Below, piece by piece: positions 51,434 to 59,418 of a stretch of DNA of 64,000 nucleotides (its first letter is position 1; every line of letters begins with the position of its first letter). The DNA is from Streptomyces lacrimifluminis (GTDB lineage Bacteria; Actinomycetota; Actinomycetes; Streptomycetales; Streptomycetaceae), in contig NZ_BMMU01000015.1 of the NCBI RefSeq assembly GCF_014646095.1, positions 1-64,000 of the forward strand. The letters are read 5' to 3'. The notes beneath the pieces are model-generated. The model saw only the letters and a program-made list of their open reading frames with translations, was not told the origin of the DNA and searched no databases. A program made the position numbers and the translations under genes.

Positions 51434-52188
51434 TGTGTTTCTCCGTCTCGTTCTTCTTCACGATCAGCTGGGGGTGTCCACTCCTGGCCACCCAGATAGC
51501 TGGCCTGGATCACACTGCGGTCTCGCCGCAGTACCGCGGCGTCGTGGCTGTCGCTGCCGGCACCGTGGGCCATCAGATAGGCCCGGTCCGAGATCTCGAG
51601 GGCGAGGTGCACATGCTGCTCGACCAGCAGGACGGCGCAGCCGCTCTCGTCGGCGTAGGTCCGGATCACCGGCAGCAACCGCTCGACGATCACCGGTGCC
51701 AACCCGAGGCTGAGCTCGTCGAGCACCAGCAGTGAGGGCCTGCGGGCCAGGGCACGTCCGACCGCCAGCATCTGCTGCTCGCCGCCGGACAGCACGCCCG
51801 CCCGTCGGTCGGCGATCGCCGGCAGCGCCGGGAAGTACCGGTAGGCCGTGTCCGGGTCGAGTCGCTCGCCGCGCGGTCCGAGCCTGAGATGCTCCGCCAC
51901 CGTCAGACCGCGGAACAGTCCGCGGTCCTCCGGGACGTGCGCGATGGCACGGCGGGCCCGTGCGGCGGGTGTCAGTCCGGTCAGGTCCTGCCCGTCCATC
52001 GACACGGAACCCGCCGAGACCTTCACCAGACCGGAGAGCGCGCGCAACGTCGTGGTCTTGCCGGCCCCGTTGGGGCCCAGCAGGGCCACCACCTCACCCT
52101 TTCCGACCTCCAGATGGACGTCGCGAACGACATCGGCCCTGCCGTATCCGGCGGTCAGCCCTTTGATGCGCAGTACTGGTCCGGTCAC
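51430..52188 (-). CDS. livF: branched-chain-type ABC transporter ATP-binding protein LivF
   Basis: A 252-residue ATPase. Walker A is GPNGAGKTTTLRALSG, the signature LSGGEQQMLAVGRAL, and Walker B LLVLDELSLGLAP. Length and motifs are of LivF. With LivG, the fused permease and the binding protein at 56347 it completes an importer. GTG 52188 overlaps the livG stop (GTGA). Confidence 0.92.
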   Translation of the reverse strand: MTGPVLRIKGLTAGYGRADVVRDVHLEVGKGEVVALLGPNGAGKTTTLRALSGLVKVSAGSVSMDGQDLTGLTPAARARRAIAHVPEDRGLFRGLTVAEHLRLGPRGERLDPDTAYRYFPALPAIADRRAGVLSGGEQQMLAVGRALARRPSLLVLDELSLGLAPVIVERLLPVIRTYADESGCAVLLVEQHVHLALEISDRAYLMAHGAGSDSHDAAVLRRDRSVIQASYLGGQEWTPPADREEERDGETQ

Positions 52189-52967
52189 GTTTCCTCCCCG
52201 ACCCTGATGTCGTCGGAGGCGGCCGATCCCAGGTAGGCGGAGACCACCTTGGGGTCACGGCGCACGTCCGCCGGGTGGCCCGTGGCGATGACCTGGCCGA
52301 ACTCCAGGACGACCACGTGGTCGCAGATGGCGAACACGAGGTTGATGTCGTGGTCGATGAGCAGCATCGGGGTGCCCTGATCGCCGATTCGTCGCAGCTG
52401 CTTGCCGAGCTCCGCGCTCTCGTCGGTGTCCAGGCCTGCTGCCGGCTCGTCCAGCAGCACCACTTTCGGATCACCCACGAAGGCCCGGGCCATGCCGACC
52501 AGCTTGCGCTGCCCCTCCGAGAGCTCCCCGGGCATCGCGTCTGCGAGGTCCACGATGCCGAGCGCCTCCAGGGCGTGGCCCACCGGGGGCTTGGCCGTGT
52601 CGCCGTTGACCACCAGCTCACGGAGTGTCGTCCAGACCGTGGGCCGGCGGGCGGCGACAGCCAGGTTCTCCGCCACCGTGAGTGCGTCGAAGAGTTCCAC
52701 GGCCTGCCACGTCCGGCCGAGGCCCACTCGTACTCGGGCGTGTGGGCGCATCCGCCCGACATCACGGTCGGCCACCTCGACGCTGCCCGTGCACCGTACG
52801 AAACCGGTGACGGCGTCGATGAACGTGGTCTTCCCCGCCCCGTTGGGGCCGATCAGGCCCACGATCTGGCCGGGACACACCTCGATGTCGACGCCGGAGA
52901 GCGCCTGTACCCCGCCGTACCGTACGCCGACACCGCGCGCGGACAGAACCGGACTCGGCATGCTCAC
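52185..52967 (-). CDS. livG: branched-chain-type ABC transporter ATP-binding protein LivG
   Basis: A 260-residue ATPase. Walker A is GPNGAGKTTFIDAVTG, the signature LSEGQRKLVGMARA, Walker B VVLLDEPAAGLD, with the switch His in LLIDHDINLVF. GTG 52967 is chosen because it overlaps the permease stop (GTGA); ATG 52961 two codons later is the alternative. A clear LivG. Confidence 0.92.
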   Translation of the reverse strand: MSMPSPVLSARGVGVRYGGVQALSGVDIEVCPGQIVGLIGPNGAGKTTFIDAVTGFVRCTGSVEVADRDVGRMRPHARVRVGLGRTWQAVELFDALTVAENLAVAARRPTVWTTLRELVVNGDTAKPPVGHALEALGIVDLADAMPGELSEGQRKLVGMARAFVGDPKVVLLDEPAAGLDTDESAELGKQLRRIGDQGTPMLLIDHDINLVFAICDHVVVLEFGQVIATGHPADVRRDPKVVSAYLGSAASDDIRVGEET

Positions 52968-54952
52968 ACACCTCCCTGCGGCTTGGCGCCGACCACGGAC
53001 AGCGATTTGTCGGCGCGTGAGACCCGCGCACGTCGCTCCCGCTTCAGCGCCGAGGACACCAGCAGTCCGTCGGGGCAGAACCTCAGTTGGACGAGCAGTC
53101 CGGCCCCGATGATGAGCTGCATGTAGATGGAGACCCGGTTCTCCGGCAGGACCCAGGTCTGGAGGACGAGCGGGATCACGGCGCCGGCGGCGCCGAATCC
53201 GGCGAGCACCGCGCCCTGGCCCAACGTCACCCCCAGGACGTAGACGCTCGCGACCAGAGCGAGGGCGGTCATGGTGTCGTAGCTGTTCGCCGACACCGTG
53301 CGGAAGTCGTAGGCGTACAGCACGCCGGCGACGCTGGCCAGGAAGGACGCGATGGCGAAGCCCTGGATCTTGACGGCCCGCACATTGACGCCGGCCGCCG
53401 CGGCGGCCCGTTCGTTGGAGCGCACGGCCAGCATGCGGCGGCCCAGGTCTCCCCTGCGCAGATTCGCCACGAACAGGTAGAGCGACACGGTCACCACCAG
53501 AGCCAGGAAGCCGAAGACCGGACTGGGCTGCGACCCGTCCAGGCCGCGGAAGGAGGCGTCGGTGCCGAGGTTGAAGCCGAACAGCGTCGGTGACTCGACG
53601 GAAGCTCCTGTCTGGCCGCCGCCCCAGCCCGGATTGGCGAAGATGAACTGTTCGATGGCGATCGCGGCAGCCAGTGTCACCACGACCAGCGTGACTCCCC
53701 GCACCCTCAGCGCACTGGCCCCGATGAGCACCCCGAGCACGGTCGCCGTGGCGACCGCCAGGATCGGGGCCAGGGGAAAGCCGATGCCGTACTCGGTCCC
53801 GAGGCGCGAGAGGGCGAATGCCGCGACGCCGGCCAGCGCCAGCTGGACGACCGAGAGCTGACCGACGTAGCCCATGATCACCACGAAGGAGAGACACAGG
53901 ACGGTGGCCACCAGGCCGGTGATGACGGCCTGTCGGAAGTCGGAGGGAAGCACCACGAGCGCCACGGCGCACGCGATGGCCACCGGGGCGACCCGTACGA
54001 CCAGACGGTCCTGGTCGGGCACCATCGGCAGGGACCGTTCGACCAGGTCGCCGCGGAGCGGAAGGCCGGAGCCCCGCCACCACAGGGCGATGACGATGAG
54101 GAGGAACTCGGCCATCTGCTGCACTCCCGGAATGGCGGAGCCGTTCCGGGTCGGGAACCACGACTCGTTCGACGCCTGGTAGAGCAACGACTCGCTGATC
54201 CCGATGAGCAGGCTGACGGCACATGCGATGCCGAACGAGGTGAACCGCGCGAGCAGCGCCGCGGCCAGCGCCGGGATGATCAGCAGGGGCAGCGTCGTGG
54301 CGCTCAGCCCGACGATCGACGCGGCCAGCACTCCCACGAACCCGGTCGCCACATGCCCGAGGACGGAGTTGCCCAGTGAGATGGCATCGGGCGACAGCCC
54401 GGCGAGAGCGGCCGAGCTCTCGCTCTCCGAGGCGGCCCGCGTCGCAAGCCCGAAGCGGGTGAAGCGGTAGAGAGCCGCGAGACCGCCTGCCAGCACCACC
54501 ACGATCCCGGCGAGGATGAACTGCGCTTCGGGCACCGCCACACCGAAGACGGACACCACGTCGCTGGTGAGCACCGACGGGCTGTTCAGCGGCGAGGTGC
54601 CGAAGATCAGCAGGACCAGCGCCTGAGTCAGCAGCAGCACGCCCAAGGACGCCACGAGCTTGGCGAGCGGCGAGGCGCTGCGCAGTGGTCTCACGGCCAC
54701 CAACTCCACGACCACGGCGTACAGGGCCATGAACAGCAGGGTCAGGACGATCGCCGGGACGGTCTGCAGCGCGAACCCGAAGAACCCGGTTCGCAGCGCC
54801 CAGAACACATAGCCGGCGACCATGACCGTGGCGCCCGCCGCCAGGTTGATGGAGCCGCTGCCTCGCCAGCTGAGCACCACACCCAGCGCTATGCCGGCGA
54901 TGACCGCGCCCGGACCGAGCCCCAGTAGCGCGAAAAGAACAAGTGTCTCCAT
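52964..54952 (-). CDS. fused LivH-LivM ABC transporter permease
   Basis: A 662-residue membrane protein with about 16-18 helices. The N-terminal half (about 1-300) is LivH-like: GSINLAAGATVMVAGYV, RFGLATRAASESESSAALAG. The C-terminal half (about 330-640) is LivM-like: GYVGQLSVVQLALAGVAAFA, GDLGRRMLAVRSNERAAAAAGVNVRAVKIQGFAIASFLASVAG. In most bacteria the two permeases are separate genes. The importer probably takes up the cluster's substrate rather than amino acids. Confidence 0.88.
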   Translation of the reverse strand: METLVLFALLGLGPGAVIAGIALGVVLSWRGSGSINLAAGATVMVAGYVFWALRTGFFGFALQTVPAIVLTLLFMALYAVVVELVAVRPLRSASPLAKLVASLGVLLLTQALVLLIFGTSPLNSPSVLTSDVVSVFGVAVPEAQFILAGIVVVLAGGLAALYRFTRFGLATRAASESESSAALAGLSPDAISLGNSVLGHVATGFVGVLAASIVGLSATTLPLLIIPALAAALLARFTSFGIACAVSLLIGISESLLYQASNESWFPTRNGSAIPGVQQMAEFLLIVIALWWRGSGLPLRGDLVERSLPMVPDQDRLVVRVAPVAIACAVALVVLPSDFRQAVITGLVATVLCLSFVVIMGYVGQLSVVQLALAGVAAFALSRLGTEYGIGFPLAPILAVATATVLGVLIGASALRVRGVTLVVVTLAAAIAIEQFIFANPGWGGGQTGASVESPTLFGFNLGTDASFRGLDGSQPSPVFGFLALVVTVSLYLFVANLRRGDLGRRMLAVRSNERAAAAAGVNVRAVKIQGFAIASFLASVAGVLYAYDFRTVSANSYDTMTALALVASVYVLGVTLGQGAVLAGFGAAGAVIPLVLQTWVLPENRVSIYMQLIIGAGLLVQLRFCPDGLLVSSALKRERRARVSRADKSLSVVGAKPQGGV

Positions 54953-54981
54953 GAACTTTCTCCTTCGGCCGTGCCGCCGGC

Positions 54982-56229
54982 TCAGACGAGCCCGTCGGTC
55001 TTCAGACCGAAGTGCTCCTTGGCCAGCGCGGTGGCGAAGGTCTCCCACTGCAGCCCGACATTGGTCCGCGCGGTGGAGATGTCCCGGTAGTACCGCTGCA
55101 TGCGCGAGCCGTTGCGCCCTCCTTCGCTGGTTCCGGAGGTGCGGAACAACAGCTCGACCGCTTCCCAGGCGAGGTTGACGGCGTGGTGGGTGCTGGCGTG
55201 GATCCGCATCAGCTGGTCGGGGGCGAACCCCGTGTCTTCGGCGACCGACTCCCGGCAGAGTTCCATGTAGAACTCGCTGCTGCGCAGGAGCACGTCCTCG
55301 GCCGCGCCGGCCTTGCCGCTGGCCAGACCCCAGTAGCGCTGGTAGTCGGCCGTCTGGAACCGCGGAACGCCGTGTGGTCCCGGTGTCTTCTTGGCGCGGA
55401 TGATGCGCTCGTACTCGTCCAGCGCCGCGTAGGCGCAGCCCACCAGCACCGAGGTGATCTCCAGCTGGAGGTAACCCATCGAGTGCCCGGCATACATGGG
55501 ATTCCCGTGCAGCCGGTAGCCGGGCGTGTCCGGTTTGCCGGCGAACCCCAGCGGGTTTCCCCGCACGAGGAACTCGTCGGGTATCACGGCTCCGTCGACC
55601 TGGATGCTGTTGGATCCGCTGCCGCGCATCCCGAACGAACGGTGCCGCCAGTCGTCCATCAGCGTCCAGTCCGCGCGCGGCACCAGCGCCAGCCCCTGGG
55701 CGCCCGTAGGACCGTCGCCCTCGTCGAGGCGGACCGCGAGCATCGCATGGGTGGAGTACGGCGAGCCCGAGCAGTAGTCCCACGTTCCCGCGATCCGCCA
55801 CGAGCCCTGCTCGGTTCGCGTGGCCGTGCCCATCGGGATGCCGCGCATGGGTGCGGCGAAGTCCCCGTCGGGCCCGATGGCCGCGGCCTGGGCGGCCTCG
55901 CCGTAGAGTCCGCCGATCTGCAGGCCGTGCCCGGACGCGAGGCACAGGCCCCAGCCGGTGCCGGGACATCCGCGGGCGATCTCCACGATCACCCGCAGGA
56001 ACGTGGGTACGTCGAACTCGAATCCGCCGTACCTGCGCGGCAGGAGAGTCCGGTAGAAGCCGGCCTGCCGGAAGAGCTCATGGGTCTTCGGCGAGTAGGC
56101 GCCTCGCTCCTCCGTCGCTTCCTGCTCGTCCAGAAGTCGGTCCCGAAAGGCCGCCGCACGTTGCACCAGGTCTTCGGGGCGCGGATTGGGCTCACGGGGC
56201 CGGATCGTGGCGCTCGCTGGGGCGCTCAT
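54982..56229 (-). CDS. acyl-CoA-dehydrogenase-fold flavin-dependent oxygenase
   Basis: A 415-residue protein of the superfamily that contains HsaA and related two-component monooxygenases: FYRTLLPRRYGGFEFDVPTFLRVI, GTWDYCSGSPYSTHAMLAV, DDWRHRSFGMRGSGSNSIQV and TSGTSEGGRNGSRMQRYYRDISTARTNVG. The flavin reductase at 44853 is its likely partner. It differs clearly from the three oxygenases of cluster 1. ATG 56229 follows GAGGAG. Confidence 0.83.
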   Translation of the reverse strand: MSAPASATIRPREPNPRPEDLVQRAAAFRDRLLDEQEATEERGAYSPKTHELFRQAGFYRTLLPRRYGGFEFDVPTFLRVIVEIARGCPGTGWGLCLASGHGLQIGGLYGEAAQAAAIGPDGDFAAPMRGIPMGTATRTEQGSWRIAGTWDYCSGSPYSTHAMLAVRLDEGDGPTGAQGLALVPRADWTLMDDWRHRSFGMRGSGSNSIQVDGAVIPDEFLVRGNPLGFAGKPDTPGYRLHGNPMYAGHSMGYLQLEITSVLVGCAYAALDEYERIIRAKKTPGPHGVPRFQTADYQRYWGLASGKAGAAEDVLLRSSEFYMELCRESVAEDTGFAPDQLMRIHASTHHAVNLAWEAVELLFRTSGTSEGGRNGSRMQRYYRDISTARTNVGLQWETFATALAKEHFGLKTDGLV

Positions 56230-56346
56230 GCTGTCTCCTCGTCTCGCCCGCCGGCATGCGGGCATGGGTGGTCTGCAGGGGTTGATCGTGAGGTTGTGGC
56301 TGGTCTGTACGACGTGCCGTCAGGCGTTGCTACGTGTCTTCGGCCG

Positions 56347-57678
56347 TCAGAGCCCGGACGGGGTGATCCAGTCGGTGACCGCGGAGAAGGTGTTGCCGCC
56401 GGTGTGCTCGAAGACCCGGCTCTGGGCGCCGCAGAGTCCCGGCCGGCCGCTGTAGGCACCGCACTTCACCGTCTCGCTGCCCAGGAGCATCGGGCCCGAG
56501 AACGATGTGGCGGCCTTCGCCACGGTCTTCGTGGTCGCGTCCGCGCCACCGGCCGCGTTGAGGAACTTCGTCGCTGTCATGACCAGGCTCCAGGCGAGCG
56601 TCGCGTCGGAGTCGGTCTGGGCGTCCGCCGTCAGCGAAGCGGCCTCCGACTGCTCGCGGTAGGCCCGCACATCGGTGAGGGAGGTGTCGGCGACGTTGGT
56701 CTGCGTCGACAGTTGCAGCCACTTCGGCGCCTCACCACCCAGTCCCTGGGCGACCGCGCCGGAGAAGCAGAAGGAGCCGGTGGACACGATCGGAGCCTTG
56801 ACCGCCAGGGAGTCCAGCGCCTTCGCGGCCGAGACGCAGTTCGGCGGCGACGACACCAGCGGTACCACCGCGTCGGCCGTCTGGACGCCGGCGGCGACCG
56901 CGGCTGCGGTGAGATTGGTCGTCGACGGGTCGAACCCGACCGCCTTGAGCTTGATGCCGAGCTTCTCCAGGTCCTCCCGGAGCACTTCCACCCCGCCGAT
57001 GCTCTGTGCGTCCTGCGGGTAGAAGGCGGCCACGCTCTTGGCCTTGACCTCGTCGTCGAGGTAGGTCGCCAGTCCTCCGAAGATCGAGTCGGGGTTGCCG
57101 TTGAAGATGAAGACGTTCTTTCCCTGGGCGTCCGGCGTGCTGATCGAGTTCGACATCATGATGGGCTTGCTGCCCTGGACGACTGCCTGCATGGACTGTC
57201 CGCCGTTGATCAGCGTGCCGACGAGGACTGCCTCGATGTCGTTGTCGTTGGCCATCTTCAGTCCGCAGGAGTTGCCCTCCTGCTCGCTGTCCACCACGTA
57301 ACAGGTGCTCAGCTGAAGCGGATGACCGTCGATCCCGCCGAGTTTCTCGTTGATGTACTTCACCGCCGCCTGAGCACCGAGTGTGGCGCTCGGGTACTCC
57401 AGCGACCCGCCCTGTTGATTGACCCATCCGATCTTGACGGGCGAGAGGCTGGTGTCGGCCGCCCCCGACGTGCCACCGGTGTAGTCGACCAGATCCGTCA
57501 CCGCCCAGGGGTCGGCGGAGCTGGAACTTCGGGGAGAGGTGCTCCCAGCGGTGGTGGCTGTGGTGGTGTCCGCGTCGGCGCACCCTCCGGCGACCAGACC
57601 GAGCACCACGCTCAGTCCGGCGACAGCGGTCCTGGCGCGCCGGCCGGCCGGGATGTCTGCAATCACGTTCTTGGACAT
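56347..57678 (-). CDS. ABC transporter substrate-binding lipoprotein (LivK-like)
   Basis: A 443-residue extracellular binding protein. A signal peptide ends in the lipobox VAGGC, so it is anchored as a lipoprotein. The periplasmic-binding fold of the branched-chain type has VKIGWVNQQGGSLEYPSA and INEKLGGIDGHPLQL, CYVVDSEQEGNSCG and SVAAFYPQDAQSIGG. It is the specificity component of the importer encoded downstream. ATG 57678 is preceded by AAGGAGT. Confidence 0.9.
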   Translation of the reverse strand: MSKNVIADIPAGRRARTAVAGLSVVLGLVAGGCADADTTTATTAGSTSPRSSSSADPWAVTDLVDYTGGTSGAADTSLSPVKIGWVNQQGGSLEYPSATLGAQAAVKYINEKLGGIDGHPLQLSTCYVVDSEQEGNSCGLKMANDNDIEAVLVGTLINGGQSMQAVVQGSKPIMMSNSISTPDAQGKNVFIFNGNPDSIFGGLATYLDDEVKAKSVAAFYPQDAQSIGGVEVLREDLEKLGIKLKAVGFDPSTTNLTAAAVAAGVQTADAVVPLVSSPPNCVSAAKALDSLAVKAPIVSTGSFCFSGAVAQGLGGEAPKWLQLSTQTNVADTSLTDVRAYREQSEAASLTADAQTDSDATLAWSLVMTATKFLNAAGGADATTKTVAKAATSFSGPMLLGSETVKCGAYSGRPGLCGAQSRVFEHTGGNTFSAVTDWITPSGL

Positions 57679-57744
57679 ATGCGACTCCTTGCTTCCCGCA
57701 CATCCGTCCGGGGGCGGCCGTCGGACCCTCAAAGGGTCCAGTGC

Positions 57745-57769
57745 GGAATTTGATTCCGCTAGATGGAAT
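57745..57769. promoter_or_regulatory. cluster 2 regulon operator, site 2
   Basis: GGAATTTGATTCC followed by GATGGAAT at the same spacing as site 1. It lies just downstream of the predicted minus-strand promoter of the binding-protein operon. Confidence 0.75.
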
Positions 57770-57775
57770 GCGGGG

Positions 57776-57804
57776 AACGTAACAGCGTGACCGGCACCAC
57801 ACAA
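57776..57804 (-). promoter_or_regulatory. predicted promoter of the transporter operon
   Basis: On the minus strand TTGTGT (57799-57804) and TACGTT (57776-57781) are 17 bp apart. The start point would be about 57769, the edge of operator site 2. The geometry matches the other two cluster-2 promoters. Confidence 0.6.
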
Positions 57805-57807
57805 GGG

Positions 57808-58119
57808 TTACGACACGGTTTCGTGTTCCGGCCCCGGGAGGACGTGCCGTTCGGCCGCGAGGTCCGCCTGTGCCTCCGGGCTTTCCAGGGCTGCCGTGAT
57901 GGCTCGCACCAGTTCCCACGCCGAGGCGGCGCTGAGTTCGATCCCGACCCGAGCGCCCACGCCGGCGTCGGGGTTGACGAAATCGATGATCAACGCGTGG
58001 TCGAACGGAGCACTGACGGGGTGGTCGTAGAAGACGTTGGCCCGCGTCACCTTCAGCCAGTCCGGCACCCCCCGCGCCGCTCCGGCAATGCCGATCTGCT
58101 CGGTCATCCATGTGCACAT
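57808..58119 (-). CDS. DUF6295-like small protein
   Basis: A 103-residue protein: MCTWMTEQIGIAGAARGVPDWLKVTRANVFYDHPVSAPFDHALIIDFVNPD. This resembles actinobacterial DUF6295 proteins with a conserved YDHP...H...D/N core that could bind metal. It sits between a dienelactone-hydrolase-like gene and the importer operon, common company for this family in catabolic loci. Function unknown. Confidence 0.7.
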   Translation of the reverse strand: MCTWMTEQIGIAGAARGVPDWLKVTRANVFYDHPVSAPFDHALIIDFVNPDAGVGARVGIELSAASAWELVRAITAALESPEAQADLAAERHVLPGPEHETVS

Positions 58120-58131
58120 GCCGTCCCCCTT

Positions 58132-58887
58132 TCAGCGCAGGTGCTCGTTGTAGAACTCGAAGACCCGCTCCCACCCGTCCACAGCCTGCTCCTGCCGGTA
58201 GTTGGGCTTGTCCGAGGCGAAGAACGCGTGGCCGGCACCGTCGTAGCGGAAGAACTCGAACGACTTCCCGTGCTTCGTCAGCACACGTTCGATCTCGTCG
58301 ACCTGCTCCGGGGCGGGGTTGAGATCGTCGTTGCCGAAGATCCCCAGCAGTGGCATCGCCATGTCCGGCGCCCGGTGGATGACGCCCTTCGGCGCCGGAC
58401 CCGGGCGGCCTGGATCGGGCGGTTGCGGAAGAACGCTCCCGCCCCAGCAGTCCACCGCCGCATCGAGTGAGGGCACGTCGCAGGCCGCCAGGAACGCCTG
58501 CCGGCCGCCGGAGCAGAAGCCGATCACCCCGACCCTGCCGTTGGCGCCCGGTTGCGCCCGCACGTACGCCGCGGCGCCGGCGATGTCACCCATCACCTGG
58601 TCGTTCGGCATCGCCTTGGCGAGCCCTTCCGCACGTGCCGCGGCGGCGACGTCCGCCCAGTGCCCGGGACCGCGCCGGTGATAGAGGTGCGGAGCGACCG
58701 CCGTGTAGCCCCGGGACGCGAAGCGCCGCACCACCTCCTTGCACCACGGGTCGAGTCCCGGTGCGTGGTGGAGCACCACGACTCCTGGCGTGGGTCCGGC
58801 GGTCACGGGCCGGGCGAGATAGCCCTCGATGACGGTGTCCTCGTAGCCCTCGAAACCGACGACCTCGACGATCATGCCTTCTTTCAA
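58132..58887 (-). CDS. dienelactone hydrolase-family enzyme
   Basis: A 251-residue alpha/beta hydrolase. The nucleophile is Cys in VIGFCSGGRQAFLA, the Asp is in FGNDDLNPAPEQ and the His in YDGAGHAFFA, the Cys-Asp-His triad of dienelactone hydrolase. Such enzymes open lactones of ring-cleavage products or act on related esters. TTG 58887 is chosen because GGAGGAG lies 7 nt upstream; ATG 58875 would leave only 2 nt. Confidence 0.87.
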   Translation of the reverse strand: MKEGMIVEVVGFEGYEDTVIEGYLARPVTAGPTPGVVVLHHAPGLDPWCKEVVRRFASRGYTAVAPHLYHRRGPGHWADVAAAARAEGLAKAMPNDQVMGDIAGAAAYVRAQPGANGRVGVIGFCSGGRQAFLAACDVPSLDAAVDCWGGSVLPQPPDPGRPGPAPKGVIHRAPDMAMPLLGIFGNDDLNPAPEQVDEIERVLTKHGKSFEFFRYDGAGHAFFASDKPNYRQEQAVDGWERVFEFYNEHLR

Positions 58888-58918
58888 GGCTGTACTCCTC
58901 CCGGGAGGCCCCGCCCGG

Positions 58919-59377
58919 TCACGCCGACGCCTTCATGTCGTCCAGCACGCCGAGGAGTTCCGCTTCGGTCAGGAACAGGTCGATCGGCTGACTGAAGGGC
59001 TGCGGCCAGTCGATGCCCGTGTGCCAGTAGACCTCGACCCGGTTGTCCTCGGGGTCGCGGAAGTAGCAGCCGATCGCGTTGCCGTGGTTGTTGACGTGGT
59101 CGATCGAGTACTTCCGCTCGACGATCTGCGCGTAGAACTCCCGCAGGTCCGACAGCGACTCGACGACGAAGGAAAGCTGTTGCGGGTCGGTGTGCCGCTC
59201 CTCGTTCTTCGCCAGGAGCAACTCGTGGTGCTCCTCGCCGGGACGCGAGCTCAGGAAGACGCGCCGCTCGTCACGGTCGGTCACGGTCATACCGAGGAAG
59301 CCCGAGTAGAACTCGAGCATGACCTCGGGATCGGTGACGAACAGACCGACGTGGCCGAGACGGGTGACCTTGGGCAT
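58919..59377 (-). CDS. VOC-superfamily protein, extradiol-dioxygenase-like
   Basis: A 152-residue single VOC module. VTRLGHVGLFVTDPEVMLEFYSGFLGM gives the first ligand His9, and GCYFRDPEDNRVEVYW gives Glu115, both as in type I extradiol dioxygenases. The middle strand, where HLAF is normal, reads PQQLSF, so the second His is Gln67. It may therefore be a modified dioxygenase or another lyase/isomerase. ATG 59377 follows AAGGAGT. Confidence 0.82.
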   Translation of the reverse strand: MPKVTRLGHVGLFVTDPEVMLEFYSGFLGMTVTDRDERRVFLSSRPGEEHHELLLAKNEERHTDPQQLSFVVESLSDLREFYAQIVERKYSIDHVNNHGNAIGCYFRDPEDNRVEVYWHTGIDWPQPFSQPIDLFLTEAELLGVLDDMKASA

Positions 59378-59418
59378 GGTGAGACTCCTTCGTGTGGTGG
59401 GGCGCCGAGTGGCACGGT

